From NCBI GenBank assembly GCA_964515255.1, contig CAZETL010000014.1, forward strand, positions 1 through 18,094: a stretch of DNA of 18,094 nt. Direction: 5' to 3'. The notes beneath the pieces were generated by a model. The model had not been told where the DNA came from. It saw only the letters and a program-made list of their open reading frames with translations, and did not search any database. Both the position numbers and the translations under genes were made by a program. Source of the DNA: GCA-016699975 sp964515255. GTDB taxonomy: Bacteria; Patescibacteriota; Minisyncoccia; Moranbacterales; UBA1568. Below, one piece after another: positions 1-6,407 of this stretch. Each line of letters opens with the position of its first letter. Position 1 is the first letter of the stretch.

Positions 1-3
1 CTT

Positions 4-32
4 TTCTCCAAAGTATTATTTTCGTGTATACT
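4..32 (+). promoter_or_regulatory. Candidate sigma70-type promoter for the CYTH-dcd-thyA operon
   Basis: A near-consensus -10 hexamer TATACT lies at 27-32, and a poor -35 match TTCTCC lies 17 bases upstream at 4-9. Transcription would start near 38-40 and give a leader of about 30 bases before the TTG at 71. The -10 match is good and the -35 match is weak. The left edge of the window hides anything further upstream. Confidence 0.45.
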
Positions 33-70
33 TACGGCTAGTCCAGCTTCGGGGGATAATTCTTTCAGAC

Positions 71-754
71 TTGAATGATATGGCGGGTTTTGAAATAGAA
101 ATAAAGAGCCTCCTTGGGAATGAAGAAAATGCAGAAAAGCTTCGTCAAGGAATCCTTTCGCTGCCGGAGCAGGGGAAGCTTATTGCGAAGAGTTCGCAGT
201 TGAACCATTATTTTATCGGAGGGGATCGCGAGAAATTTATCGATGCGTTTCGATCCCGTTTCTCCGATGAGCAATTTTTATCTTTCCAAAAAGTCGTTCG
301 CGAGGGAAAGACGCTTTCAGTGCGGACTAGACAAGCGAATGGGAAGGTGCTTTTGGTTGTAAAGGCTTCGATTGATGATACGACCAGTGCAAATGGAATA
401 TCTCGAATGGAATTTGAAGAAGCTGTCTCTCTCTCTCTGGAAGAATTAGATACGCTTCTCGTGAATTGCGGATTCTCGTACCAGTCGAAGTGGTCCCGCG
501 AGAGGGAAGAATTCTCGGTTGGCGATGTGACGGTGTGCCTTGATCGCAATGCTGGATATGGCTATGTCGCCGAATTTGAGGTATTAGTGGATGAGGCGCA
601 GCATGCGGAAGACGCGAAACAAAAATTATTTAACCTCATGAGTCGGCTCGGCGTCGAGGAATTGCTGCAGGACCGGTTGGAGCGAATGTTTGCTTACTAT
701 AATGAACACTGGCCGGAATATTATGGGACTGATCGGGTGTTTACGGTAGAATAA
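71..754 (+). CDS. CYTH domain protein (class IV adenylate cyclase / thiamine triphosphatase superfamily)
   Basis: A 227-residue protein with the CYTH signature ExExK near the N-terminus (E8, E10, K12 in EIEIK). Charged strands typical of the triphosphate tunnel follow: VRTR and a lysine-bearing strand (about 85-100), RMEFEE (about 112-117), SREREEF, CLDR and the EFEV strand. The family binds triphosphorylated substrates with divalent metal and includes CyaB adenylate cyclases, thiamine triphosphatases and inorganic triphosphatases; the sequence does not tell which reaction applies here. The listed start is TTG at 71, and an in-frame ATG at 80 (MAGFEIEIK) is an equally reasonable start with EIEIK close to the N-terminus. 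It is the first gene of a tight + strand run with dcd (26-base gap) and thyA, so it is probably cotranscribed with nucleotide-metabolism genes. Confidence 0.85.
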   Translation: MNDMAGFEIEIKSLLGNEENAEKLRQGILSLPEQGKLIAKSSQLNHYFIGGDREKFIDAFRSRFSDEQFLSFQKVVREGKTLSVRTRQANGKVLLVVKASIDDTTSANGISRMEFEEAVSLSLEELDTLLVNCGFSYQSKWSREREEFSVGDVTVCLDRNAGYGYVAEFEVLVDEAQHAEDAKQKLFNLMSRLGVEELLQDRLERMFAYYNEHWPEYYGTDRVFTVE

Positions 755-780
755 TCTGGGTGTTTCTGATTACAACGGCT

Positions 781-1344
781 ATGTATCTCTCTGATAAAGA
801 TATCGAAGCAGCAGTGAAAAGGAAAGAGATTATGCTTCGCGGGTTCGATTTGAATCGACTTCAGCCGGCGAGCTACGATGTGATCCTTGATAATAAATTT
901 ATCGTGACGGACGTATACAATACATTCGTCATTGATCCAGAGAAGAAGATATTCCCGAAAACGAAGGAACATCGGGTAAAGGATGGCGAGGCATTTTGCC
1001 TGTATCCTGGCGAGACGGTACTCGGGAGGGTTCGCGATTTCGTCGGGAGTAAGAATTACCTTATCCAGATCTCGGGAAAATCGAGTCTTGCTCGCATTGG
1101 ACTCGTAGTACACAATACTGCGGGTCTCATTAACCCGGGTCATTTCTCAAACATTACGCTTGAACTTTCAAATATCAATCGCATGCCAATAGTGCTTCGT
1201 CCGGGAATGCAGATTGCGCAACTCGTATTTTCTCCGCTTACGGCTCCATCATTTCGCGATTACAGTGAAGTGGGGAGATTTCACGAGAATAATTGGGAAA
1301 ATTTCAAAGCCCCAAGAGGGAAATCTTTGGTGAAGAAAAAGTAA
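781..1344 (+). CDS. dcd: dCTP deaminase, probably bifunctional (dCTP to dUMP)
   Basis: Trimeric dUTPase-fold enzyme of 187 residues. Visible family motifs are the N-terminal MYLSDKDI, QPASYDVIL (29-36), SGKSSLARIG (98-107, the nucleotide-binding serine/arginine motif), HNTAGLINPG (111-120), the catalytic-glutamate strand ITLELSN (E128) and RPGMQIAQL. The TAG at 113-115 and the LELSN strand resemble the bifunctional deaminase/dUTPase of Mycobacterium tuberculosis rather than the TAH of monofunctional E. coli Dcd, so it may yield dUMP directly. I chose ATG 781 because Dcd proteins begin with MxLSDxxI; a GTG at 760 would add seven residues without a ribosome-binding site. The C-terminal lid (about 160-187) lacks the usual KYQGQ-like motif. 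thyA, which uses dUMP, starts 20 bases downstream. Confidence 0.93.
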   Translation: MYLSDKDIEAAVKRKEIMLRGFDLNRLQPASYDVILDNKFIVTDVYNTFVIDPEKKIFPKTKEHRVKDGEAFCLYPGETVLGRVRDFVGSKNYLIQISGKSSLARIGLVVHNTAGLINPGHFSNITLELSNINRMPIVLRPGMQIAQLVFSPLTAPSFRDYSEVGRFHENNWENFKAPRGKSLVKKK

Positions 1345-1364
1345 ATTTTTCGAAGGGCATTTTT

Positions 1365-2351
1365 ATGAAAAAGAAACATCCTGAATGCCAGTATCTCGAA
1401 ATATTGGAGGATATCCTAAAAAATGGCGTGAGACAGGTCGATAAAGGATCGGGAGCTGTGACGCACAGTGTTTTTGTGAGGCAACTGAGATTCGACTTGT
1501 CCGAAGGATTTCCACTTCTCACGACGAAGAAAGTGTATTGGAGGGGGATTGCGTATGAGCTCGCCTGGTTTCTCTCTGGTCAGTCCAATGTCCGATATCT
1601 TGCAGAAAATAATGTGCATATTTGGGATGATTATCCATACAAAATATACCGTGAAAAAATGGAGCGAGGGATTGCTGCGGAGATGACGAAAGACGAATTT
1701 GTTGAGAGGCTGATTGGGGATGATGTTTTCGCCAAGGAGCACGGCGAATTGAGGCATATTTATGGAGAGATGTGGCGGCGGTGGCCGGCGAAAGACGGCC
1801 GGACAGTTGATCAAGTTCGCTGGATGGTGAATGAGCTGCGCGATGACCCTGACGCCCACAATGCTATCGTGACCTCTTGGAATCCGGAATTTCTTTACTC
1901 GATGGCAAATCCTGAAGAGGCGGCTCGTTTTCCAATTTGCCACAGCATGTACCAGGCAAATATTAAAGACGGTCGTCTTTCGCTCCATTTATACCAAAGA
2001 ACGGCGGATATTTTCTTGGGTGTCCCGTTTAATATTGCAAGTTACGCTCTTCTTGCGCATATTCTCGCCCGAGCGACCGGAACGAAGCCGGGGGAGTTTA
2101 TCCATACCTTCGGCGATGTGCATGTGTATGACAATCACCTGGACCAGATTCGCGAGCAGTTGTCTCGCAAACCTCGTCCGTTTCCAACGATTACTCTTGA
2201 TGATTCAGTGCGAGACATCGATGATTTCCGACCGGAGCATGCGATTCTTTCCGGATATGACCCGCATCCGCCCATAAAGGGAGAATTGTCTCCGGTTGGC
2301 GGATTTAAGACAAAGAATTGGGAGTCATATTTGCAGAAGAAACAGAAGTAA
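1365..2351 (+). CDS. thyA: Thymidylate synthase (folate-dependent, ThyA type)
   Basis: Converts dUMP plus methylene-tetrahydrofolate to dTMP plus dihydrofolate in the cytoplasm. The nucleophilic cysteine is C192 in the PICH motif. The dUMP/folate site block RTADIFLGVPFNIASYALL and the HTFGDVHVYDNH motif match ThyA closely, and the early block EGFPLLTTKK and the GELRHIYGEMWRRWP segment are also canonical. At 328 residues it is longer than E. coli ThyA (264) and close to the long Lactobacillus form; the extra residues lie mainly between about 88 and 128. ATG 1365 is preferred over the upstream in-frame start at 1293 because GAAGGG (1352-1357) sits 7 bases upstream and the family N-terminus aligns there. 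It lies directly after dcd, which supplies its substrate. Confidence 0.97.
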   Translation: MKKKHPECQYLEILEDILKNGVRQVDKGSGAVTHSVFVRQLRFDLSEGFPLLTTKKVYWRGIAYELAWFLSGQSNVRYLAENNVHIWDDYPYKIYREKMERGIAAEMTKDEFVERLIGDDVFAKEHGELRHIYGEMWRRWPAKDGRTVDQVRWMVNELRDDPDAHNAIVTSWNPEFLYSMANPEEAARFPICHSMYQANIKDGRLSLHLYQRTADIFLGVPFNIASYALLAHILARATGTKPGEFIHTFGDVHVYDNHLDQIREQLSRKPRPFPTITLDDSVRDIDDFRPEHAILSGYDPHPPIKGELSPVGGFKTKNWESYLQKKQK

Positions 2352-2403
2352 ATGAAAACCTTCCTGGTGTTTTGAGAAGGCTATTGATGGATGGGTGTTT
2401 ATT

Positions 2404-2553
2404 TTACTTCTCCGGTTTGATTTGTTTCCATTCGCTCAAAGTATTCAGGGCCTTCTGAATCGGCCTGATGAAAACAAAGAAGCCAAGGAAGATGGCAAAG
2501 GAGATGACCTGGAGAATATCACTGATTCTTGAAGTTCCTGCCGGATGAAACAT
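2404..2553 (-). CDS. Possible 49-residue single-TM protein
   Basis: In the 357-base gap between thyA and folA, the minus strand carries a 49-codon ORF starting at ATG 2553-2551 and ending in TAA at 2406-2404. The product has a short polar start, one strongly hydrophobic segment (about residues 15-29, rich in I, F, V, L) and an amphipathic, lysine-ending tail (EWKQIKPEK), a credible small membrane-protein layout. AGGA lies directly before the ATG, which is too close for an ideal ribosome-binding site. A minus-strand -10-like TATAGT (complement of 2589-2594) lies at a fitting distance upstream. The frame stays open 12 codons upstream to a TAG, so it could instead be the remnant of a longer gene. 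I do not recognise the family. The rest of the gap shows no other gene. Confidence 0.4.
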   Translation of the reverse strand: MFHPAGTSRISDILQVISFAIFLGFFVFIRPIQKALNTLSEWKQIKPEK

Positions 2554-2708
2554 TCCTACTGAGAAAACAGAGAGAATGAAATCGGAAAACTATACACTAT
2601 TATTAAGGCATTTTTCGCGTTGCCCGATTTCCAGTGTTTATCGTAATTTCGCTGAATACAAACACGCCCTCGTCAATGTGAGTGGCGAAGTAAATTCAGT
2701 TTTTCTCT

Positions 2709-3233
2709 ATGCTTAATATTATAGTCGCTATTGGGGAGGGAAATCGGGTAATTGGGAATCACGGGAATTTGCCATGGAATATTCCGGAAGATTTGAAACG
2801 GTTCCGGGAAATTACAACAGGTCACCCGGTTATCATGGGTCGAAATACGTTTTCTTCCATAGGAAGAATTCTCCCGAATCGGACGAATATAGTTCTCTCT
2901 GACAGATCAGTTAGTTTTCCGGAAGGAGTTCTCTCCGCTATTTCTCTGGAAGATGCAATTGGGAAGGCAAAAATGTCTCCGGGAGGCGGAGAGATATTTA
3001 TCATTGGCGGCGGAATGGTGTATCGGCAGGCGCTTCCGATTGCTGAACGACTGTATCTCACCCTTGTACGAGGAAACTTCGAGGGCGACGTCTTTTTTCC
3101 GGAGTATTCCGAACTATTCCCAGAAATTCTTTTGCAGGAAGAGAGGGAGTGTGGGGGGTATCGATATGAATTTCTTCTCCTTTCGAGGGGAAAGAATTTG
3201 AAATCAAAATTTTCTCTCAGGAAAACTGACTAG
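2709..3233 (+). CDS. folA: Dihydrofolate reductase
   Basis: NADPH-dependent reduction of dihydrofolate to tetrahydrofolate, which recycles the folate oxidised by ThyA. The 174-residue sequence has the classical DHFR layout: the N-terminal IVAIGEGNRVIG strand and Met20-like loop, LPWNIPEDL with the substrate-protonating acidic residue D28, VIMGRNTFSSIGR (41-53), the NADPH-binding IIGGGMVYRQAL (98-109) and the LTLV...EGDVFFP segment. It is slightly longer than E. coli DHFR because of a basic C-terminal tail of roughly 13 residues, and the coding end of this tail overlaps the end of the convergent flippase gene by 17 bases. The start ATG at 2709 fits the family; only a weak, distant purine tract precedes it. 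It is separated from thyA by 357 bases and may have its own promoter, but I see no convincing one. Confidence 0.96.
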   Translation: MLNIIVAIGEGNRVIGNHGNLPWNIPEDLKRFREITTGHPVIMGRNTFSSIGRILPNRTNIVLSDRSVSFPEGVLSAISLEDAIGKAKMSPGGGEIFIIGGGMVYRQALPIAERLYLTLVRGNFEGDVFFPEYSELFPEILLQEERECGGYRYEFLLLSRGKNLKSKFSLRKTD

Positions 3234-4698
3234 GCTCGGCGATTCTCCTGTTTTTTCTGAAGAGCGAGGAAATTGGTTCGAGATCTTTCTTTGCGATGAT
3301 GCCCAGTGCGTGGAGCGTTGCGATGTACGCGATGCCGAGTATGCTTGCCGAGAAAAGAAATGATATCTTTCCGGATGGCAAGATAAGAGTCCCTCCTACG
3401 AGAAACAGTCCGGCAATAATGGTTTTCAATACAGGACTGATCAGGTACGGGATGCGAACGGTGGATTGCAAAATAATGAGCGATGCAAGCGTGACGATGG
3501 AAGAGCTGATTGCGGTTGCCCAGGCGGCGCCAAGGATGCCAAAGCTTTTTATTGCAAGAATATTCAGGAGAACATCGACTGCTGTTCCAGCAATTGCGAG
3601 CCACATGGCGAGTTTCGCGCGCCCGAGACCTATGAGTCCGGTTGCGACGATATAGAAAACCGTAAGGCAGGAAAGTCCGAACGCGAGTACTTCGAGCGCT
3701 GGCGCTGCGGCGACGTAGTCTTGCCCAAAGAAGAGTGATGAGGCTTGTTCTGCATAGGCGAAGAGAAGGGTGGCTATCGGAATGAGAATGATTCCGGCAT
3801 ATCGAAGTGATGAAGTCATGAGTTTGGAAATTTTCTCTGGGTTTCCTTCGCCATTCAGTTTCGCAAGTGTCGGGAGAAGCACGATCGAGAGCGCGTAAAA
3901 GAGATAATAGGGGATGCGGCCCAACGTGAGTGCAGCGTTGTAGAACCCGGTTTCTTGGTCGTTGTGGAGGATGGCTTTCACGAGGTAGAGATCGATCGAT
4001 ATGAATATTTCGTAGAAAACAAGGAAGAATGTAATGGGCCATGCGGCAGAAAGGAGTTTTCGCAAAGAGAAAACAGGTTTTTCTTCTGGTGGAAAATCAG
4101 TTGACGACCGCCGATCGAAGAATGTTCCAATGGTGAAAGTAAGAAAAGGGACGAGAATGTATCCGACAATTGCCCCGTATATTTTGAAAAGTACGACAAG
4201 TGCAACAAGGAGTGTTGCTCGGAGCAAAGCGCGAGCGATTTTGAGTGTTGCTTGCGTGTGAAATCGATGAATTCCGGTAAAGTAGTAGAAGTAGAATGAT
4301 GAAGCGGCAAAGGCGGGAATGATGAGGGATGAAAGCTGGAAGAGCGGAGTAAGAGAGGAATCTCCGAGAAGGCGGGAGATGATCGGGGCAAAAAAGAAAA
4401 ATATAAGCGTTATCGCGCCAATAATAAGTGTCTGGAGGATAATGCCGGCTCGCTTGATGGCATGAATGCTTCCGGGGTTTTGGATAAAAGCCTCACTGAG
4501 GTATCTCGACATTGCGGTCGGAACTCCGTTCCCGATCAAGATGATAACCGTTGTCGTGAGAGTAATGACAAGTCCGTAACGGCCGTAATCGGCTGGTCCG
4601 AGGATGCGCCCGGCGACGGCGTGTACGACGTATCCTGAGAGATTGTAGAGGACTTCGGCGAGAGTGAGCGCGAGGATTGGCTTTGCGATGTTTGACAT
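3217..4698 (-). CDS. Wzx-type polysaccharide flippase (oligosaccharide flippase family)
   Basis: An almost wholly hydrophobic protein of about 493 residues with roughly 14 predicted membrane segments, consistent with the MOP/Polysacc_synt flippase superfamily. The N-terminal block with LYNLSGYVVHAVAGRILGP and DYGRYGL is the typical start of these proteins, in which Wzx and related transporters flip undecaprenyl-linked glycans across the membrane. Homologues are usually near 450-500 residues. I use ATG 4698 (MSNIAKP) because AGGA lies just upstream; an in-frame ATG at 4716 would add six residues and has no ribosome-binding site. It is convergent with folA, with a 17-base tail-to-tail overlap and no room for a terminator between them. 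Although apart from the glycosyltransferase run at 9044-17639, it probably exports its product. Confidence 0.88.
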   Translation of the reverse strand: MSNIAKPILALTLAEVLYNLSGYVVHAVAGRILGPADYGRYGLVITLTTTVIILIGNGVPTAMSRYLSEAFIQNPGSIHAIKRAGIILQTLIIGAITLIFFFFAPIISRLLGDSSLTPLFQLSSLIIPAFAASSFYFYYFTGIHRFHTQATLKIARALLRATLLVALVVLFKIYGAIVGYILVPFLTFTIGTFFDRRSSTDFPPEEKPVFSLRKLLSAAWPITFFLVFYEIFISIDLYLVKAILHNDQETGFYNAALTLGRIPYYLFYALSIVLLPTLAKLNGEGNPEKISKLMTSSLRYAGIILIPIATLLFAYAEQASSLFFGQDYVAAAPALEVLAFGLSCLTVFYIVATGLIGLGRAKLAMWLAIAGTAVDVLLNILAIKSFGILGAAWATAISSSIVTLASLIILQSTVRIPYLISPVLKTIIAGLFLVGGTLILPSGKISFLFSASILGIAYIATLHALGIIAKKDLEPISSLFRKNRRIAEPSQFS

Positions 4699-4803
4699 AG
4701 TTCCTGAATGTGGCATTATTTCGACACAAGTTTGCCAGGTCTTTGAGTCTGGATCTTTAACAAAACTTACTCCGTTTCATTGAATTCTTGAGGGGTATCC
4801 GAG

Positions 4804-5196
4804 ATGTTATTGGCACTGAGGTTGATACTGGCTTTTTTCTGGTTGGCTTTTTTCTGTTGGATTTTGAGTCTTCCGGGTTATTGGATTTTCGGGGATCTCT
4901 ATCCAGCATACAACACCCTTGGTGTTGGAGGTAGTCTCTTCTTTGGCTTCGCCATCGTTGAAGTTTGGTACGCTGTCCTCGTCCTTCTTCTCTTGGGAGA
5001 TGATTGGTTCCGGGTGGGTTTCATTGTGGCAATATTGTTCTTTGCGTTGCTCGCGCAAACGATCTTTTTCCTTTGGGGGTTCTGGATGGCTCTCTTCTTG
5101 GCGCTTGCGGGAGTACTGGCGCTCCATTGGAAAATTTCTCCGTTTTGGGGCGGACCGGAGTGGATTTGCAGACAATTCCTCATTCCAATTGCGTGA
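4804..5196 (+). CDS. Small four-TM membrane protein, unknown family
   Basis: A 130-residue, very hydrophobic protein with about four membrane segments (approximately residues 2-23, 43-64, 70-90 and 91-108) and a short C-terminal tail with PFWGGPEW. ATG 4804 is supported by GAGGGG at 4790-4795 with 8-base spacing. No minus-strand gene competes in this interval, and the hydrophobic phasing is what a real integral membrane protein shows. It is a + strand island between two minus-strand genes, divergent from the flippase. A strong intrinsic terminator follows at 5281-5314. I do not recognise the family. Confidence 0.7.
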   Translation: MLLALRLILAFFWLAFFCWILSLPGYWIFGDLYPAYNTLGVGGSLFFGFAIVEVWYAVLVLLLLGDDWFRVGFIVAILFFALLAQTIFFLWGFWMALFLALAGVLALHWKISPFWGGPEWICRQFLIPIA

Positions 5197-5250
5197 GCGC
5201 TACGAGCGATGGAACGAGCCTCTTGAGTGAGAATACAGAGGGGAGATAAA

Positions 5251-5355
5251 ATGGAGGAAATTATGGCAGTTAATTTTTTTGGCATCACTCGTCCGCGAGA
5301 GCGATGCCTTTTTTATCGGAGAATCTTCGATGGTCAGCGGACTACTGTTCGATGA
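5251..5355 (+). CDS. Doubtful 34-codon ORF overlapping a terminator
   Basis: A short ORF with unusually good translation signals: GAGGGGAG (5238-5245) lies 5 bases before ATG 5251, and a second SD, GGAGG (5253-5257), lies 5 bases before an in-frame ATG at 5263. The predicted peptide is basic and arginine-rich after residue 13. An intrinsic terminator hairpin with six T residues (5281-5314) lies inside the frame, so most transcripts would end before the stop codon at 5353-5355. It also overlaps the end of the convergent kinase-like gene. It may be a chance ORF, a leader peptide or a regulatory element; I would not treat it as a normal protein gene. Confidence 0.25.
   Translation: MEEIMAVNFFGITRPRERCLFYRRIFDGQRTTVR
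5281..5314 (+). terminator. Strong rho-independent terminator downstream of the 4804 gene
   Basis: A GC-rich hairpin pairs GGCATC (5281-5286) with GATGCC (5303-5308) and CTCG (5288-5291) with CGAG (5296-5299), with a TCCG loop and small internal bulges. TTTTTT follows at 5309-5314. It ends + strand transcription from the gene at 4804. On the minus strand the hairpin is followed by an A tract (complement of the T run at 5274-5280), so it should not terminate the converging kinase-like operon. Confidence 0.85.
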
Positions 5356-5956
5356 TTTCTTCATTGGGAATTCTGTTGAGTATTTCTGCGGAGACATTGC
5401 TCTTCTTGTCTGAGGCATTGAGAGCTTTCAAATTCCATGAAGCCCCGGCTTTCTTTTCCAAAATTTCAAATTTTTTCTTCAAGTAATCGAGTCCTTGTTC
5501 GGGGACTCGTTCGCGCTTCGTGATATCTTCCGGCGTGATGCGAAGATAGAAAGCGGCATCGGGGATCGGGATGCAATCCGAAATCCAGCGAGGCACTGAG
5601 CTGCCAAGGTATTCGATATTGAGAATGGTATCGAAAAAATATCGGTCGGAGAGAAGGAAATTCACGCCAATTCGCTCGAGATTTCGTTTGAATGATCGGA
5701 ATCTGAGAATATCAATGAGAAGAAATACTTTCCGAAGGAGAACTGCGAAAGAGGAAGTCTTGATGCTTGCCGGGTCTTTTCCGGGTTCGAATTCCTTTTC
5801 TCCTCGAAGGAGTCGGAAGATTCTGTTTGCGATTGAAAACTCTACTGCGTGAAATACAGCGACTTTTTTTCCGCGTTGTTCCAGATGTTCCCTGAGGAGG
5901 GCGAGTTGGGTGGATTTCCCTGATCCGTCGAGACCGGAAAGAGTGATGAGTTTCAT
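5342..5956 (-). CDS. Thymidylate-kinase-like P-loop kinase
   Basis: A 204-residue P-loop NTPase with the Walker A GLDGSGKST (8-16), a DR motif in LLSDRYFFDT (D104, R105) and a lid-like basic segment KRERVPEQG (147-155). These place it in the dTMP kinase-like family, which phosphorylates dTMP to dTDP in the cytoplasm. Two family landmarks are missing: the glutamate before the P-loop (TLSGLDG instead of FEGxDG) and the REPGGT-type dTMP-phosphate motif after the first helix. The substrate is therefore uncertain; dTMP fits the thyA/dcd context, but another nucleotide or small molecule is possible. Its start overlaps the end of the yjbQ-family gene by 4 bases (ATGA), which implies translational coupling. 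It is the last gene of a three-gene minus-strand operon. Confidence 0.78.
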   Translation of the reverse strand: MKLITLSGLDGSGKSTQLALLREHLEQRGKKVAVFHAVEFSIANRIFRLLRGEKEFEPGKDPASIKTSSFAVLLRKVFLLIDILRFRSFKRNLERIGVNFLLSDRYFFDTILNIEYLGSSVPRWISDCIPIPDAAFYLRITPEDITKRERVPEQGLDYLKKKFEILEKKAGASWNLKALNASDKKSNVSAEILNRIPNEEIIEQ

Positions 5957-6402
5957 TCCCCGATAATTTGAAGGGCGATTCTACGAGGTCTTGCGCTGTC
6001 GAGCTCGACGGCGAAGACATGTTGCCAGCGGCCGAGTTGGAGTTTCTCCTCTACGATATTGAGAAATACTCCCGGTGTAAGAAGCGTTGCTTTGCAGTGG
6101 CTGTGGCCGTTAATTGGCTCGTTCGGATTCATATTGACCGTACGAATGTCAAAATTATCGTGCATGTATCTCGCTGTCCTTGGAGCGATGCGCTCAAGCG
6201 TCTCTTTGATGTCGCCGTGGAGAAGCGGCTCTGCTTCCTGCAGTATAACAGCCATGGTGGTATGCAAGGACTGGATGTTGATAACCCCGTTTCTCACGCC
6301 ATGTTTTTTAATGACTCGCGTAATTTTTCCAGTGATGTCGATGAAGTCGAGCGTCGCATGCGTGGAAAGTTTGATGATGTGGTTGGTGATTTTCATATAC
6401 AT
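5953..6402 (-). CDS. YjbQ / UPF0047 family protein (secondary thiamine-phosphate synthase annotation)
   Basis: A 149-residue protein with the full signature of the YjbQ (TIGR00149-type) family: the SLHTTMAVILQEAEP block (45-59), LLHGDI, YMHDNF (79-84), NGHSHCKATLL (98-108) and the C-terminal LGRWQHVFAVELDSARPRR. The histidines at 47, 81, 100 and 102 sit where the family places its conserved site. E. coli YjbQ was reported to give weak thiamine-phosphate synthase activity, hence the usual product name, but the physiological role of the family is not settled. The ATG at 6402 follows GGAG by 8 bases, and that signal overlaps the stop codon of the upstream gene. It overlaps the kinase-like gene by 4 bases. 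No other thiamine gene is visible nearby, though the CYTH protein at 71 belongs to a superfamily that includes thiamine triphosphatases. Confidence 0.9.
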   Translation of the reverse strand: MYMKITNHIIKLSTHATLDFIDITGKITRVIKKHGVRNGVINIQSLHTTMAVILQEAEPLLHGDIKETLERIAPRTARYMHDNFDIRTVNMNPNEPINGHSHCKATLLTPGVFLNIVEEKLQLGRWQHVFAVELDSARPRRIALQIIGE

Positions 6403-6407
6403 GCTCT

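Noticed and set aside
1293..1364. In-frame upstream extension of thyA overlapping dcd
   Set aside because: The ATG at 1365 has GAAGGG at good spacing and fits the ThyA N-terminus; the extension would overlap dcd by 52 bases.
3230..4042. 270-codon minus-strand ORF rich in R, H and S
   Set aside because: Out-of-frame shadow of the flippase; the arginine/histidine-rich composition is typical of a shifted frame.
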